Assembly: GCA_963706785.1 (NCBI GenBank)
Contig: CAVPNJ010000010.1
Coordinates: 1-64,000 of the forward strand
DNA from: Pollutimonas sp963706785
GTDB taxonomy: Bacteria; Pseudomonadota; Gammaproteobacteria; Burkholderiales; Burkholderiaceae_B
Direction: 5' to 3'
DNA length: 64,000 nucleotides
Within the stretch, counting starts at the first letter, position 1. Every line of letters begins with the position of its first letter. The notes under the pieces were generated by a model. The model was not told the origin of the DNA. It did no database searches and saw nothing but the letters and a program-made list of their open reading frames with translations. Of the stretch, positions 36,576-45,302 are shown piece after piece. Made by a program: the position numbers and the translations under genes.

Positions 36576-36990
36576 ATGCGCACTATGGAACGTGCAGATA
36601 TCGAGGGTCGACGCCGTCGGCGCAACTACACGGCGCAATTTAAGGATGAAGTCATCGAGTGCTGCAAGCAGCTGGGTGTATCCATTGCCGCCGTCGCCCG
36701 TGCTTATGATCTTCATCCGAACCTGTTGCGCCGATGGGTCGCCGAGCATGAGCGCGGCGGTCGACAGCCGTTGCCCGAACCGGTATCGGGATCAGCCTTG
36801 CAGGTGGGCGCACCAAACCACTGCGGCACCTTTATTCCGATCACTTTGCCCCAGCGCGTGGCCGCCACCCCGTGCAGAGAAGCGCTCCATCACCATCGAA
36901 TTGAGCAGCGGCAATCTCGTCGCGAGGGTGAGCTGGCCCATCAACGCCTCGGCCGAATGCGCGTCGTGGCTACGCCAGTTAATGAAATGA
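36576..36990 (+). pseudogene. tnpA: IS66 accessory protein TnpA of element B, frameshifted
   Basis: The HTH part reads RRRRNYTAQFKDEVIECCKQ, LGVSIAAVARAYDLHPNLLR, RWVAEHERGG. After GTFIPITLP the frame changes near 36870 to ITIELSSGNLVARVSWPINA, SAECASWLRQLMK, the normal C-terminus. AGGTGGAG precedes the ATG. The stop (36988-36990) overlaps the tnpB start, so translation is coupled. A single base change would restore the 138-residue protein. Confidence 0.8.
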
Positions 36991-37319
36991 TTCGCGTCGA
37001 TCAGATCTGGTTGGCCGTCGAACCCATGGATATGCGCGCCGGCACGGAGACCGCCTTGGCGCGAGTCGTCACCGTCTTCGGTGCGGCACAACCCCACCAC
37101 GCCTATCTCTTTGCTAACCGGCGAGCCAATCGAATGAAGGTGCTGGTGCACGACGGCATTGGGATCTGGCTGGCCGCCAGGCGCCTGCATAAAGGGCGGT
37201 TTACCTGGCCGCGGTTCGGTGCGCCCGACGTGGGACTGACCGATGAACAGCTGCAAGCGCTAGTCATTGGCCTGCCTTGGCAGCGCATCGGCCCGGGCGG
37301 GATCATCGACGTCCTGTAA
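36987..37319 (+). CDS. tnpB: IS66 Orf2 protein TnpB of element B
   Basis: A 110-residue TnpB (MIRVDQIWLAVEPMDMRAGT, GAAQPHHAYLFANRRANRMK, DGIGIWLAARRLHKGRFTWP, LTDEQLQALVIGLPWQRIG). It is intact and starts at the ATG that overlaps the tnpA stop. It has only distant similarity to the TnpB of element A, so the two elements belong to different IS66 subgroups. Confidence 0.88.
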   Translation: MIRVDQIWLAVEPMDMRAGTETALARVVTVFGAAQPHHAYLFANRRANRMKVLVHDGIGIWLAARRLHKGRFTWPRFGAPDVGLTDEQLQALVIGLPWQRIGPGGIIDVL

Positions 37320-37377
37320 CGCAATCGGGGCATCCGCCAATGGTACGGCCTCGACGTGGCATGGCACACTACTGGCT

Positions 37378-38974
37378 ATGATTGCTTCTGCCCAAAACCT
37401 TGATGAACTTGACGCGCATGCCTTGCGCGAGAAGGTTCGCGCCCTGATGGCGGCACTGGGCGAGAAGGAACAGACGCTGGCCGAACACCAACAACTTCTG
37501 GCGCAGCACGAACAAGTGCTCGCCACGCGACCGGGAAGAAATCCGCTATAAAGACACCAAGATCGCGCAGCTCACGCATGAGATTGCCGGCCTACGCCGT
37601 TACCGCTTTGGCAAAAGCGGCGAACAACTCTCGGGCGTGCAAGGTAGCTTGTTGGAAGAAGCGGTCGATGCCGATATCGCTGCCATCGAAGCCGAGCTGG
37701 ACTTGCTACGCGGCCAACCTGCCGCCCGGCCAGTCCAGCAGCCCAAGCGCGCCGCACTGCCTGATCACCTGCCACGGGTTGAGCATCGTCACGAACCTGA
37801 CAACACAACGTGCCCATGCGGTTGTCAGTTGCAGCGCATCGGTGAAGATGTGGCTGAAAAGCTCGACTACACCCCTGGTCTCTTCACCGTAGAGCGCCAT
37901 ATCCGTGGCAAATGGGTCTGCAAAAAATGCGAGACCCTGACCCAGGCGCCGGTGCCTGCCCATGTCATCGACAAGGGTATGGCCTCAACCGGCCTGCTGG
38001 CTCAAGTGTTGGTGGCCAAGTACGCGGATCACCTGCCGCTATACCGTCAGGAAAAGATCTTCGAGCGTGCCGGCATGAAGCTTGCGCGCTCGACGATGGC
38101 CGAATGGGTCGGCGTGTGTGGCGTGCAGTTGCAACCGCTGGCCGATGCGCTTCGAGAGGCCATCCTTGCACACCGCGTGGTCCATGCCGATGAAACGCCC
38201 GTGCAAATGCTCCAGCCCGGCAGGAAGAAAACGCACCGGGCCTACCTCTGGGCCTATGCACCCGGCGCCTTCGAAGACCTGCGGGCCGTCGTCTACGACT
38301 TTACCGACGGTCGCGCCGGCGTCTATGCCCGCCACTTCCTGGGCGATTGGCATGGCAGTCTATTGTGTGACGACTACGTGGGCTATAAAGCCTGTTTTAC
38401 GCAAGGCATCACCGAAATTGGTTGCATGGCACACGCCCGGCGCAAGTTCTTCGACCTGCATGTGGCCGCCAAAAGCCAGTTGGCCGAGCAGGCCTTGCGA
38501 TACATTGGACAACTTTACGAGATCGAACGCCAGGTCAAGGACCTGACCACCGAGGAGCGAAGGCGAAGACGACAGGAGCAGGCCAGGCCTGTGGCCGATG
38601 CCCTTACACGCCTGGATGCGCGCACAGCGCGAGCGGGTACCGGACGGTTCGGCCACCGCCAAAGCTCTGGACTACAGCCTGAAACGCTGGGTGGCGCTGA
38701 CGCGTTACCTGGATGATGGGCATTGCCGATTGATAACAATTGGATCGAGAACCAAATTAGGCCTATTGCTATCGGCAGATCCAACTGGCTGTTCGCCGGT
38801 TCCCTGCGTGCCGGGCAACGGGCCGCCGCCGTCATGACCTTAATCCAGTCGGCGAAACTCAATGGCCACGATCCCTATGCGTATCTGAAGGACATCCTCA
38901 CACGCCTGCCGACACAAGCGGCCAGTCGGATCGACGAACTGCTGCCACATAACTGGCAAGCGCTGGCGCGCTAA
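37378..38974 (+). pseudogene. tnpC: IS66 transposase TnpC of element B, three frameshifts
   Basis: DDE transposase of about 530 residues. It starts MIASAQNLDELDAHALREKV, with a leucine-rich helix (EKEQTLAEHQQLLAQHEQVL). A break near 37525 leads to IAQLTHEIAGLRRYRFGKSG. Next come the Zn-finger-like CPCGCQL and CKKCETLTQAPVPAHVIDKG, LARSTMAEWVGVCG, the catalytic HADETPVQML, DDYVGYKACF and GCMAHARRKFFDLH. Breaks near 38620 and 38710 precede ERVPDGSATAKALDYSLKRW and the end part PIDNNWIENQIRPIAIGRSN. As read it is inactive; each break is a single base. Confidence 0.85.
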
Positions 38975-39071
38975 CCACAACGCCCGCCTCATTATGCGGG
39001 CGTGTCAACATGTGATAGCCGAACGCTTACGACGCTTACGCCGGGCCGTTACAGCCAATAGTCGTGCGTAT

Positions 39072-39105
39072 AAAAAAAACCGCCAGCCCCAAAAAGCTGA
39101 CGGTC
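39072..39105 (-). terminator. rho-independent terminator of the flagellin gene
   Basis: On the minus strand ACCGTCAGC, a TTTTTGGG loop, then GCTGGCGGT followed by eight T residues. It is a textbook intrinsic terminator about 50 bases after the flagellin stop. The IS66-B right end lies only 43 bases further. Confidence 0.9.
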
Positions 39106-39152
39106 CGTCTGCATACCGGAACAGTTGCCCGTCCCGGTTAAGCAAGCTTTTA

Positions 39153-40803
39153 TTAACGCAACAGCGACAATACGCCTTGTGGAACTTGGTTGGCTTGGGC
39201 CAAGACCGAGGTGCCAGCTTGTTGCAGGATCTGCGCACGTGTCATGTTCGACACTTCAACGGCGTAGTCTGCATCTTCGATACGTGAACGAGCCGACGAC
39301 AGGTTAGTGACGGTGTTGCCCAGGTTAGCAATGGTGGACTGGAAGCGGTTTTGTACCGCACCCAGTTCGCCACGCAGTGCATCAACTTGCGCCAGAGCTG
39401 CATCAAGCTTGGCCAGTGGATCTTCAGTCCGGTCGCCTTTGCTCGTAGTAGCCGTTGTGAGTCCGCCTTTGGAATCTACATAAACCTTTGCGCCAATTTC
39501 TGGGGCATAGGCGCCAGTACCGGTGCCTGCTGATACAGTAATTTCACCATTAACTGGATTTGTTGCGTAGGTTGTAGTGTAGGTTCCTACTGTAGTCAAC
39601 TCGCCATTAGCGTCAGCATAGGTGTCTGTAGAAACAGCATTAGCTGCAGCACCGAAAGTAACCGTATGAGAGAAGACGCCCGAGCCCAATTTAACTGTCG
39701 CTGCATTAGCAGTGTTAATAGCAGCTTCAACCGTTTCTTTCGATGCAACAGCCGTATAGGTCATTTCACCAAGGACAGCCGTGCCAGTGTAGACAACGCC
39801 GCCAATATCTATTTTGGCGTTAGCGCCGGCTACTTTGCCTACTTCTGTAAACAACAGCCCGGCTGTAGCAGCTACCGTGCCACCCGCGCTCTTGTTGGTG
39901 GTTAGTTCACCAGTTGATGTAATGAACGCAGCTTCGCCACCAATGGTGATCGCTCCCGAGTTATCAACTTCAAATGATACTTCTCTCCAGATACAGCACC
40001 AGTATAAGTGCCAGTTTGATTGTGGTGCTTTGCGGCTAATGCTGCTAAATCGCCTGCTACCGTCTTAGCAGCATAGGTGAAGTTGTCGTTTTCTGCGTTG
40101 TATGTGTATGTAGTTGGGGTCGCGCCAGCCGAAACTGTATCGCCACCTTTCATGCGGCCTAGTGCGTCAGCGGCGGTAAGGGTATCATGTGTAGTAGTAA
40201 CTACACCACCAGCATCCGCATTAGCACGGGCGAGATCGTTGACATTGGCTGTGCGGTTTTGGGTGACGCCTACGCCGTTGACGTTGAAGCCGTCCAGGCC
40301 CAGGGTCTTGGCGCTGATTTCTTGAGGTCGATGTCGATGGTTTCGCCATCGTTCGCGCCGACTTGAACCGTCAGCGTTGCCGGCCGGCCAGGACCTTCAC
40401 GCCGTTGAACTGGGTTTGTTCCGACACGCGGTTGATTTCGTCCAGGCGCTGGCCGATTTCAGCCTGGATCGAGTCCAGGTCGCTGTGCGAGTTGGTGCCG
40501 GTGGCGGCTTGCACCGACAGTTCGCGAACGCGTTGCAGGTTGTTGTTGACTTCGGTCAGCGCGCCTTCGGTCGTTTGAGCGATCGAGATGCCGTCGTTGG
40601 CGTTGCGCGTTGCTTGCGTCAGGCCCTTGATGTTGGCCGTGAAACGGTTGGCAATGGCCTGGCCGGCAGCGTCGTCCTTGGCGCTGTTGATGCGCATGCC
40701 GGACGACAGGCGCTCGATGGCGGTGTTCAGACGCCGATTGCGACTTGTTGAGGTTGTTCTGCGTGACCAGCGAGAGGCTGTTGGTATTGATGACGGATGC
40801 CAT
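39153..40803 (-). pseudogene. fliC: flagellin, frameshifted
   Basis: About 549 residues of flagellin. The conserved N-terminal D0/D1 part reads MASVINTNSLSLVTQNNLNK, then LSSGMRINSAKDDAAGQAIA and RFTANIKGLTQATRNANDGI. The C-terminal D1/D0 part has LGAVQNRFQSTIANLGNTVT, LSSARSRIEDADYAVEVSNM and AQILQQAGTSVLAQANQVPQ. The variable centre (Thr/Ala/Gly-rich) lies at about 39500-40300. Frame breaks are near 40735 (extra T after QSA), at about 40385 and 40315, and near 39985. AGGAG sits before the ATG. No convincing sigma-28 promoter was found upstream. It is the extracellular filament subunit if the breaks are errors. Confidence 0.85.
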
Positions 40804-41825
40804 GAAAACTCCTGAGAGGAATAGATACGGCGAAACTAGCTTCCGCCTGGTTGCCAAGAAGAAAAAAGCCTGTTTTGCGCGATTCATTGCTTGCTATCGT
40901 CGTAAAGCAAAGCCGGTTTCTTCCGTCTTTATAGGCATTAACGGCGGTGGGCTCAGAAAGTTTAGGGATGTCGCGGATTTTTCCACTTATCTAGTTCCAA
41001 GTTCCCGTATGTGGATTAGAACCGGCAGATTATCCACTTGAACGGCGCATTTCCTATCGTTTCCTTCAGAATACTGGCTTGAGGATAAAGAAGGTTAAGG
41101 CCAGCGGACAGGCCGATACCATTGTCGCAACGTTGCCTGGTCTGCACGGCGCTGCTTGCGGGAACGCTCTAGGACTGCGAAGTAGAGTTGAAGCAAGCTG
41201 CCGAAAACTTCGGCGGCGTGAAGGCCGAAGTCGATCAGTTGAATGCTTTATTTCTTACCGCCGAAGATGAGGAGCAGTCAAATGGGGGCGTCAGGCGGTC
41301 TGAACTTAAGAATCTAGCGTTGGTAAAGTATTAGACACTTTGAAGTCCGCGCCGCCTGGTAGCATGACCGGATCGACTCAAGCTTCACTTTCGGACGCGC
41401 GCTTTATCGGAAAAAAAGGCAGTGAACTGATCTCTTAGACGATGCGGACTGACACAGGCCCAGTGCAGCTTAAAATTCCGCGCGAGCGCGATGCTAGCTT
41501 AGCGCCGATCCCTGATCCGCAGCTACGCAAGATCACCAAGAAGGCCAGTCCCATTTGGTTGAGGCGGCCTTGCAGTCTGCTGTGGTGATCGTCAGGAACA
41601 TGACTGTCACATAAGCTAGTAAAGCCATTACTGTAAGGCAGCCACGCATCAATTTGTTATCGTATCTCGAAGGAGGATTCGCTGTAGCAAATCGCTACCT
41701 AAATCCTGAGTGACGGTAAAAGCGGGCGGTTTTATGATTTATCTGAACTGCCTTAAGACAAAAATTCTGATGCCCAGGCTGGCACAGAAAAAGCGCGGCC
41801 GCCGCCAGAGAAATTCCATTGCCGT
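40804..41825. pseudogene. about 1 kb without intact gene; IS256-like transposase remnant
   Basis: No intact gene is seen. At about 41455-41545 the plus strand reads GPVQLKIPRERDASLAPIPD, which resembles the VELxIPRDRxGSFEP block of mutator/IS256 transposases. Surrounding frames are full of stops. Around 41190-41300, ELKQAAENFGGVKAEVDQLN is an unrecognised coding-like scrap. The region looks like a graveyard of decayed sequence upstream of the flagellin. The first 150 bases are the flagellin leader. Confidence 0.35.
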
Positions 41826-42509
41826 CTATGCAAGAAACTTGTTCTGAATAGAGCCAATATGCTCGATCATCAATTCGATGGCAGCCTGTTTGTCGCCTTG
41901 CTCTATTTTTTCGTATAGTCGTTCAAGCTCTGCTACATTTGGCTTGTCCGGATCTGCAGCAACCGGACGGAACCACAACCGCATCGACCGATCCAGTAAC
42001 TGTGCTGCGAACTCAGCCAGCAAGTCGTTGCCCGACGACGCATAAAGTGTCTGATGAAACGTCCTGTCTACTTCCATGCTCCCCAAGCGGTTGTTTTTTC
42101 GATGATGCTCCCAACCGGCATCAAGCAGAACTTTCAAGCTGGCCAATAATTCGGGCGTTGCCCGCTCCACCGCGCGGCCCGTCAGGTACGGTTCAACCAG
42201 TTGCCTTGCCGCAATCAATTCCAGAAAGCTGTCGAGCGTTTCCGCCTTGATCATTATGCCCTTGCGGGGAATGATGGCTACCAAGCCTTCGCGGTCAAGA
42301 CGATGGATGGCCAGAAGGATGGGGTTGCGTCCCAGGTCCAGTTGTTCGCTTAGTTGGCCAACGTTCACTTGGTCGCCGGGATTCAGTTCGCGAGCAAGAA
42401 TCATGCGCTTTATTGCGACGTATGCCTGTTCACCCAGAGAAACCGCCGGTACGCCGGATTTGGTGCTTTTAGTGGTCGACGGGCGAAGTTTGGCTGGGAT
42501 TCTTGGCAT
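41826..42509 (-). CDS. GntR-family (FadR/FCD) transcriptional regulator
   Basis: A 227-residue repressor or activator. The winged HTH is at about residues 25-90 (EQAYVAIKRMILARELNPGD, GQLSEQLDLGRNPILLAIHR, DREGLVAIIPRKGIMI). An FCD ligand domain follows, with metal-binding D..H..H..H pattern (MEVDRTFHQTLYASSGN, ELMIEHIGSI). Ligands of FCD regulators are usually organic acids. It is the last gene of a leftward cluster with a Bug receptor, an FAH-family hydrolase and RidA, and is the likely regulator of it. Candidate operator: the 44-bp palindrome at 44949-44992. Confidence 0.9.
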   Translation of the reverse strand: MPRIPAKLRPSTTKSTKSGVPAVSLGEQAYVAIKRMILARELNPGDQVNVGQLSEQLDLGRNPILLAIHRLDREGLVAIIPRKGIMIKAETLDSFLELIAARQLVEPYLTGRAVERATPELLASLKVLLDAGWEHHRKNNRLGSMEVDRTFHQTLYASSGNDLLAEFAAQLLDRSMRLWFRPVAADPDKPNVAELERLYEKIEQGDKQAAIELMIEHIGSIQNKFLA

Positions 42510-42634
42510 GCAACAAAAAAGAGATTTAAGCCTGACTGCGGCAGTACTTCGGATCGAGCATTATAGTCGGCGTATCCCTGCGCCGCCCGCGCCTTGAAAT
42601 GCCACATTCGAGGCGCGAGGCGGTATCAATCGCG

Positions 42635-43592
42635 CTAGTCGGTGCGAACGTTCGACTCTTGTATGGCAAGCTTGTATTTTTGACCCTCGCTATGCATGAA
42701 GGCCTTGAACGCATCGGGTGTAGATGGTGCCGCAAGCATGCCTTGCTGCGCCAGAGTAGCTTGTACCTCTGGCTGAGCCAAGGCGCTCTTGAAAAGCTCA
42801 TTCAAGCGCTGCACCCGGTCTTTAGGGACATCCGCCTTGACCAGAAGGCCCATCCAGGTTTCGGACGAGAAATTGCTCAAGCCGCCTTCGGCGAAGGTGG
42901 GAACATCGGGAAGGGTAGCGGATCGTTGCGCACCCGTAACCGCGATCGCCTTTAGTTTGCCGCCAAGAATATGGGGTGCTACAACGCCAACATCGCCCAG
43001 CGCCGCATCGACTTCGCCGCTTAATACAGCCATGGTGGCAGGCGCCGCACCCTTATACGGGAACGTGCAGCATCTCCAAGCCGGCACGCTTCTTCAGCAG
43101 CTCGAACCCAAGGTGGCCCGAAGAGCCGTTGCCGAAAGAGGAAAAGGAACCACTGTTGTTTCGGTTCCGAGCCCATTTTAAGAACTCTTCCAGGTTCGTT
43201 GCCGGTACATTCGGCCCCACCACAAGCACATGTGGGTTAGACGCCAGTTGGCTGACCGGCTGGAAATCCTTCTCGCTATCGTAAGGCAGATTCTTCAGCA
43301 GATTTGGATTAATGACGAAACTTGCGGCAATCAGCAGGGCGGTGTGGCCGTCTGCTGGCTTGGCTTGCAGCGCCTGCGCGCCGATGACAGTGCTGCCGCC
43401 TGGGCGGTTCTCGATGATGACGCTTTCGCCCGTTTCCTTTGCGACCGCCTGTCCTAATGCGCGAGCGAGGGCATCCGAGGAACCTCCGGCCGAATAGGGA
43501 ACAATCAGGGTAAGGGGCCGAGATGGGAACGTTTCGGCAGCGGCGCCAAAACAGCTTAGTGCAAGGGTCATTCCAATAATAAGTTTTTTCAT
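42635..43592 (-). pseudogene. Bug-family TTT transporter substrate-binding protein, one frameshift
   Basis: About 318 residues of a periplasmic Bug receptor. Signal peptide KKLIIGMTLALSCFGAAAET and family blocks RPLTLIVPYSAGGSSDALAR, VIIENRPGGSTVIGAQALQA, ASFVINPNLLKNLPYDSEKD. After LLKKRAGLEMLHVP the frame shifts near 43070 to YKGAAPATMAVLSGEVDAAL, GDVGVVAPHILGGKLKAIAV, and the normal C-terminus. It follows the FAH-family gene and precedes the GntR gene; presumably it captures the acid degraded by this operon. Confidence 0.85.
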
Positions 43593-43627
43593 GTAATTAT
43601 CTCGTTAAGGAAAAGAAATATAAGGGG

Positions 43628-44515
43628 TCAGACAGTTTGGTCGCCAGCCTTGCCTGCTTTAAAGGTATTGCGCAAAGAGCCTATTCCCTCGATCAGGCAT
43701 TCGACAATGTCTCCGTCTTGAATGAAAACTGGCGGCGTACGCGCTGCACCGATGCCGTCTGGCGTACCTGTCAGGATGACGTCGCCTGGGATTAGGGTAA
43801 GCCCCGCCGAAAGCTCAGCGATGACGCGCCTGACGGAAAAAATCTGGCGGCTGGTATGGTCGGACTGCATAGTGCGTCCATTGATCGAGCACGAAATGGA
43901 AAGGTTCTGCGGGTCGGCCACTTCATCTGCGCTAACTAAGCATGGTCCCAGCGGGCAGCTTGAATCTAGGCTTTTGCCTTTAAACCATTGCCCGCCATGC
44001 ACGCGTTGTAGGTCCCGTGCGCTGACATCGTTAGCCACCGTGTAAGCAAAGATATGGTCAAGCGCATCTTCCTCTTTGATGTCTCGTCCGCCTTTGCCTA
44101 TCACCACGGCCAGTTCGACCTCCCAGTCGAGCTTGGAAGTGTAAGCCTCGTGCAGCGGCAAGGTGTCCGATGGCCCAGCAATTGTCGTGGGGAGCTTAGT
44201 GAAGAAAGTAGGGCGGTCGGGCAGTTCTACTTCCTGGCCCTCGCGCTCGCCTATGCTTTCGTTAAAGTGCTTTAAATAATTCCAGCCCACGCAGAACACA
44301 TTGCGCGGAGGAACGATAGGGGCGAGCAACATAACGTCTTCCAACGCAATACCGGGCGCGGGCACCGTGCGGTCCAGCCTACCTTGTTCAAGATAATGGC
44401 CCCATTGCGCGATCACGGCCGATATGTCGTCTGTGTTCATGACCGATACGATGTGTTGGTCGATCAATTCTCCAATCTTGATGCCGTCGGCATCCTTGAA
44501 TCGAACAATCTTCAT
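43628..44515 (-). CDS. fumarylacetoacetate hydrolase family protein
   Basis: A 295-residue FAH-fold enzyme, usually a metal-dependent hydrolase, decarboxylase or isomerase of 2-oxo/acylpyruvate-type compounds. The motif VGWNYLKHFNE starts the fold. Metal-binding Glu and Asp lie in TSKLDWEVELAVVIGKGG; GPCLVSADEVADPQNLSISC, DVILTGTPDGIGAARTPP and GDIVECLIEGIGSLRNTF are family blocks. The start at 44515 overlaps the RidA stop (coupled translation); the longer upstream frame is ignored. In this operon it probably cleaves a ring-fission or sugar-acid intermediate. Substrate unknown. Confidence 0.9.
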   Translation of the reverse strand: MKIVRFKDADGIKIGELIDQHIVSVMNTDDISAVIAQWGHYLEQGRLDRTVPAPGIALEDVMLLAPIVPPRNVFCVGWNYLKHFNESIGEREGQEVELPDRPTFFTKLPTTIAGPSDTLPLHEAYTSKLDWEVELAVVIGKGGRDIKEEDALDHIFAYTVANDVSARDLQRVHGGQWFKGKSLDSSCPLGPCLVSADEVADPQNLSISCSINGRTMQSDHTSRQIFSVRRVIAELSAGLTLIPGDVILTGTPDGIGAARTPPVFIQDGDIVECLIEGIGSLRNTFKAGKAGDQTV

Positions 44516-44919
44516 GTGTTGGCTGCCGCGGCCAAGTGCGCCTGGCCTTGAATCTCTACAAAAATTTCTGGTTTGGCCAAGGCTGAGACGCCGACCAGAG
44601 CGCAGGCAGGAAAGTCGCCAGTGAAAAATTCGCGTCGGGCCTTCCATACGCCTTGATTGTGCTTCATGTCGGTGACGAATACTGTCAACGTCACGATGTC
44701 GTCAATTTCTCCGCCCGCGGCTTCGATCAGATGCTTCATTTTCGTGAAGATGACCTTGGCTTGCTCGTACGAGTCGTCGCCCTGAATGGTCTCGCCGTCG
44801 TTAGCGCGCGACGTCAATCCAGAAAAATAAACCGAGTCATCGACACGGAGGCAATTGGACCATAGGCCGGGCGCTGCTTCAGCGACATGGGGGCTGGTAA
44901 CGCGAATTTTGCGGGTCAT
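44512..44919 (-). CDS. RidA family (YjgF/YER057c/UK114) protein
   Basis: A 135-residue member of the RidA family, which hydrolyses reactive enamine/imine intermediates. Typical blocks are LRVDDSVYFSGLTSRANDGE, EQAKVIFTKMKHLIEAAGGE, DDIVTLTVFVTDMK and FPACALVGVSALAKPEIFVE. ATG 44919 with AAGGAA upstream is chosen over the ATG at 44925. It overlaps the FAH gene by four bases. As first gene of the operon, it lies just downstream of the 44-bp palindrome and may act on a nitrogen-containing intermediate. Confidence 0.88.
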   Translation of the reverse strand: MTRKIRVTSPHVAEAAPGLWSNCLRVDDSVYFSGLTSRANDGETIQGDDSYEQAKVIFTKMKHLIEAAGGEIDDIVTLTVFVTDMKHNQGVWKARREFFTGDFPACALVGVSALAKPEIFVEIQGQAHLAAAANT

Positions 44920-44948
44920 GAACATTCCTTGTAGACAGTTTTATGTCG

Positions 44949-44992
44949 TAGCATTGAAATCTCTGTGAAATTTCACAGAGATTTCAATGCTA
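44949..44992. promoter_or_regulatory. 44-bp perfect palindrome in the RidA/FAH operon promoter
   Basis: The left arm TAGCATTGAAATCTCTGTGA is followed by AA, then the exact reverse complement, with no loop. It is centred between 44970 and 44971. The inner 14 bases, TGTGAAATTTCACA, look like a dimer operator; the flanking TTGAAAT and ATTTCAA repeat the TGAAA theme outward, so two stacked dimers could bind. It lies 30 bases upstream of the RidA start. It may be the operator of the GntR protein encoded at the end of this operon, or a transcript-end hairpin. Confidence 0.7.
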
Positions 44993-45302
44993 ATGAATGT
45001 TGTCTGAGAAGTCAACGGCGGCAAGCGTGAATAGTGACTATCGTCGCGAAACTCTTCGGAGTCTCCGAAACAGAAATATTGAGTCGTCTACGAAAAGAGA
45101 TGCCCCATGCCATGGACGCTTCTGGGACCAAGTGGCAGGGTGGGGAAGAAATCACGATGAATACCGTGATGATATGAATGGGGTTCTAATGGAAGCCAAA
45201 CGCAAGCGCTGAATGGAGGCAGCGGGCGCTGGCCATCCACTCAGCTAGGTTCTATATTGGCGGCCAATTATGCGTGGAGAACTTAATCTAAGAAGGCATG
45301 CG
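44993..45302. other. short intergenic region, possible BrnA-like remnant
   Basis: No certain gene is seen between the palindrome and the GntP gene. At about 45105-45212 the plus strand reads RFWDQVAGWGRNHDEYRDDM, NGVLMEAKRKR and stop. This faintly resembles the tail of BrnA-type antitoxins but is too short and divergent to assign. Confidence 0.3.

Larger units (their letters stand above)
36474..39029 (+). mobile_element. IS66-family element B, complete ends but frameshifted genes
   Basis: A 2.56-kb IS66 element. The left end is GTATGCGTTCGGCGAACACA at 36474 and the right end (inverted) is GTAAGCGTTCGGCTATCACA ending at 39029. Both carry a CATAAT-containing hairpin region just inside. The three genes tnpA, tnpB and tnpC are in the usual order; tnpB is intact. 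No 8-bp direct repeat is seen at its two edges (CGATGGAC left, GACGCTTA right), which fits a rearranged insertion. Its right end lies 40 bases from the flagellin terminator. Confidence 0.8.

Noticed and set aside
34520..39029. defence island or CRISPR-like system in the IS-rich zone
   Set aside because: The repeats are IS ends and the genes are IS66 tnpA/B/C; no cas genes, no regularly spaced repeats.
40810..41000. sigma-28 (FliA) promoter ahead of the flagellin
   Set aside because: GACGATAG and TAAAG-like elements exist but not with the required spacing, so no call was made.
45105..45212. possible BrnA-type antitoxin fragment
   Set aside because: Only about 30 residues with weak similarity and no BrnT toxin nearby; not enough to call a toxin-antitoxin system.
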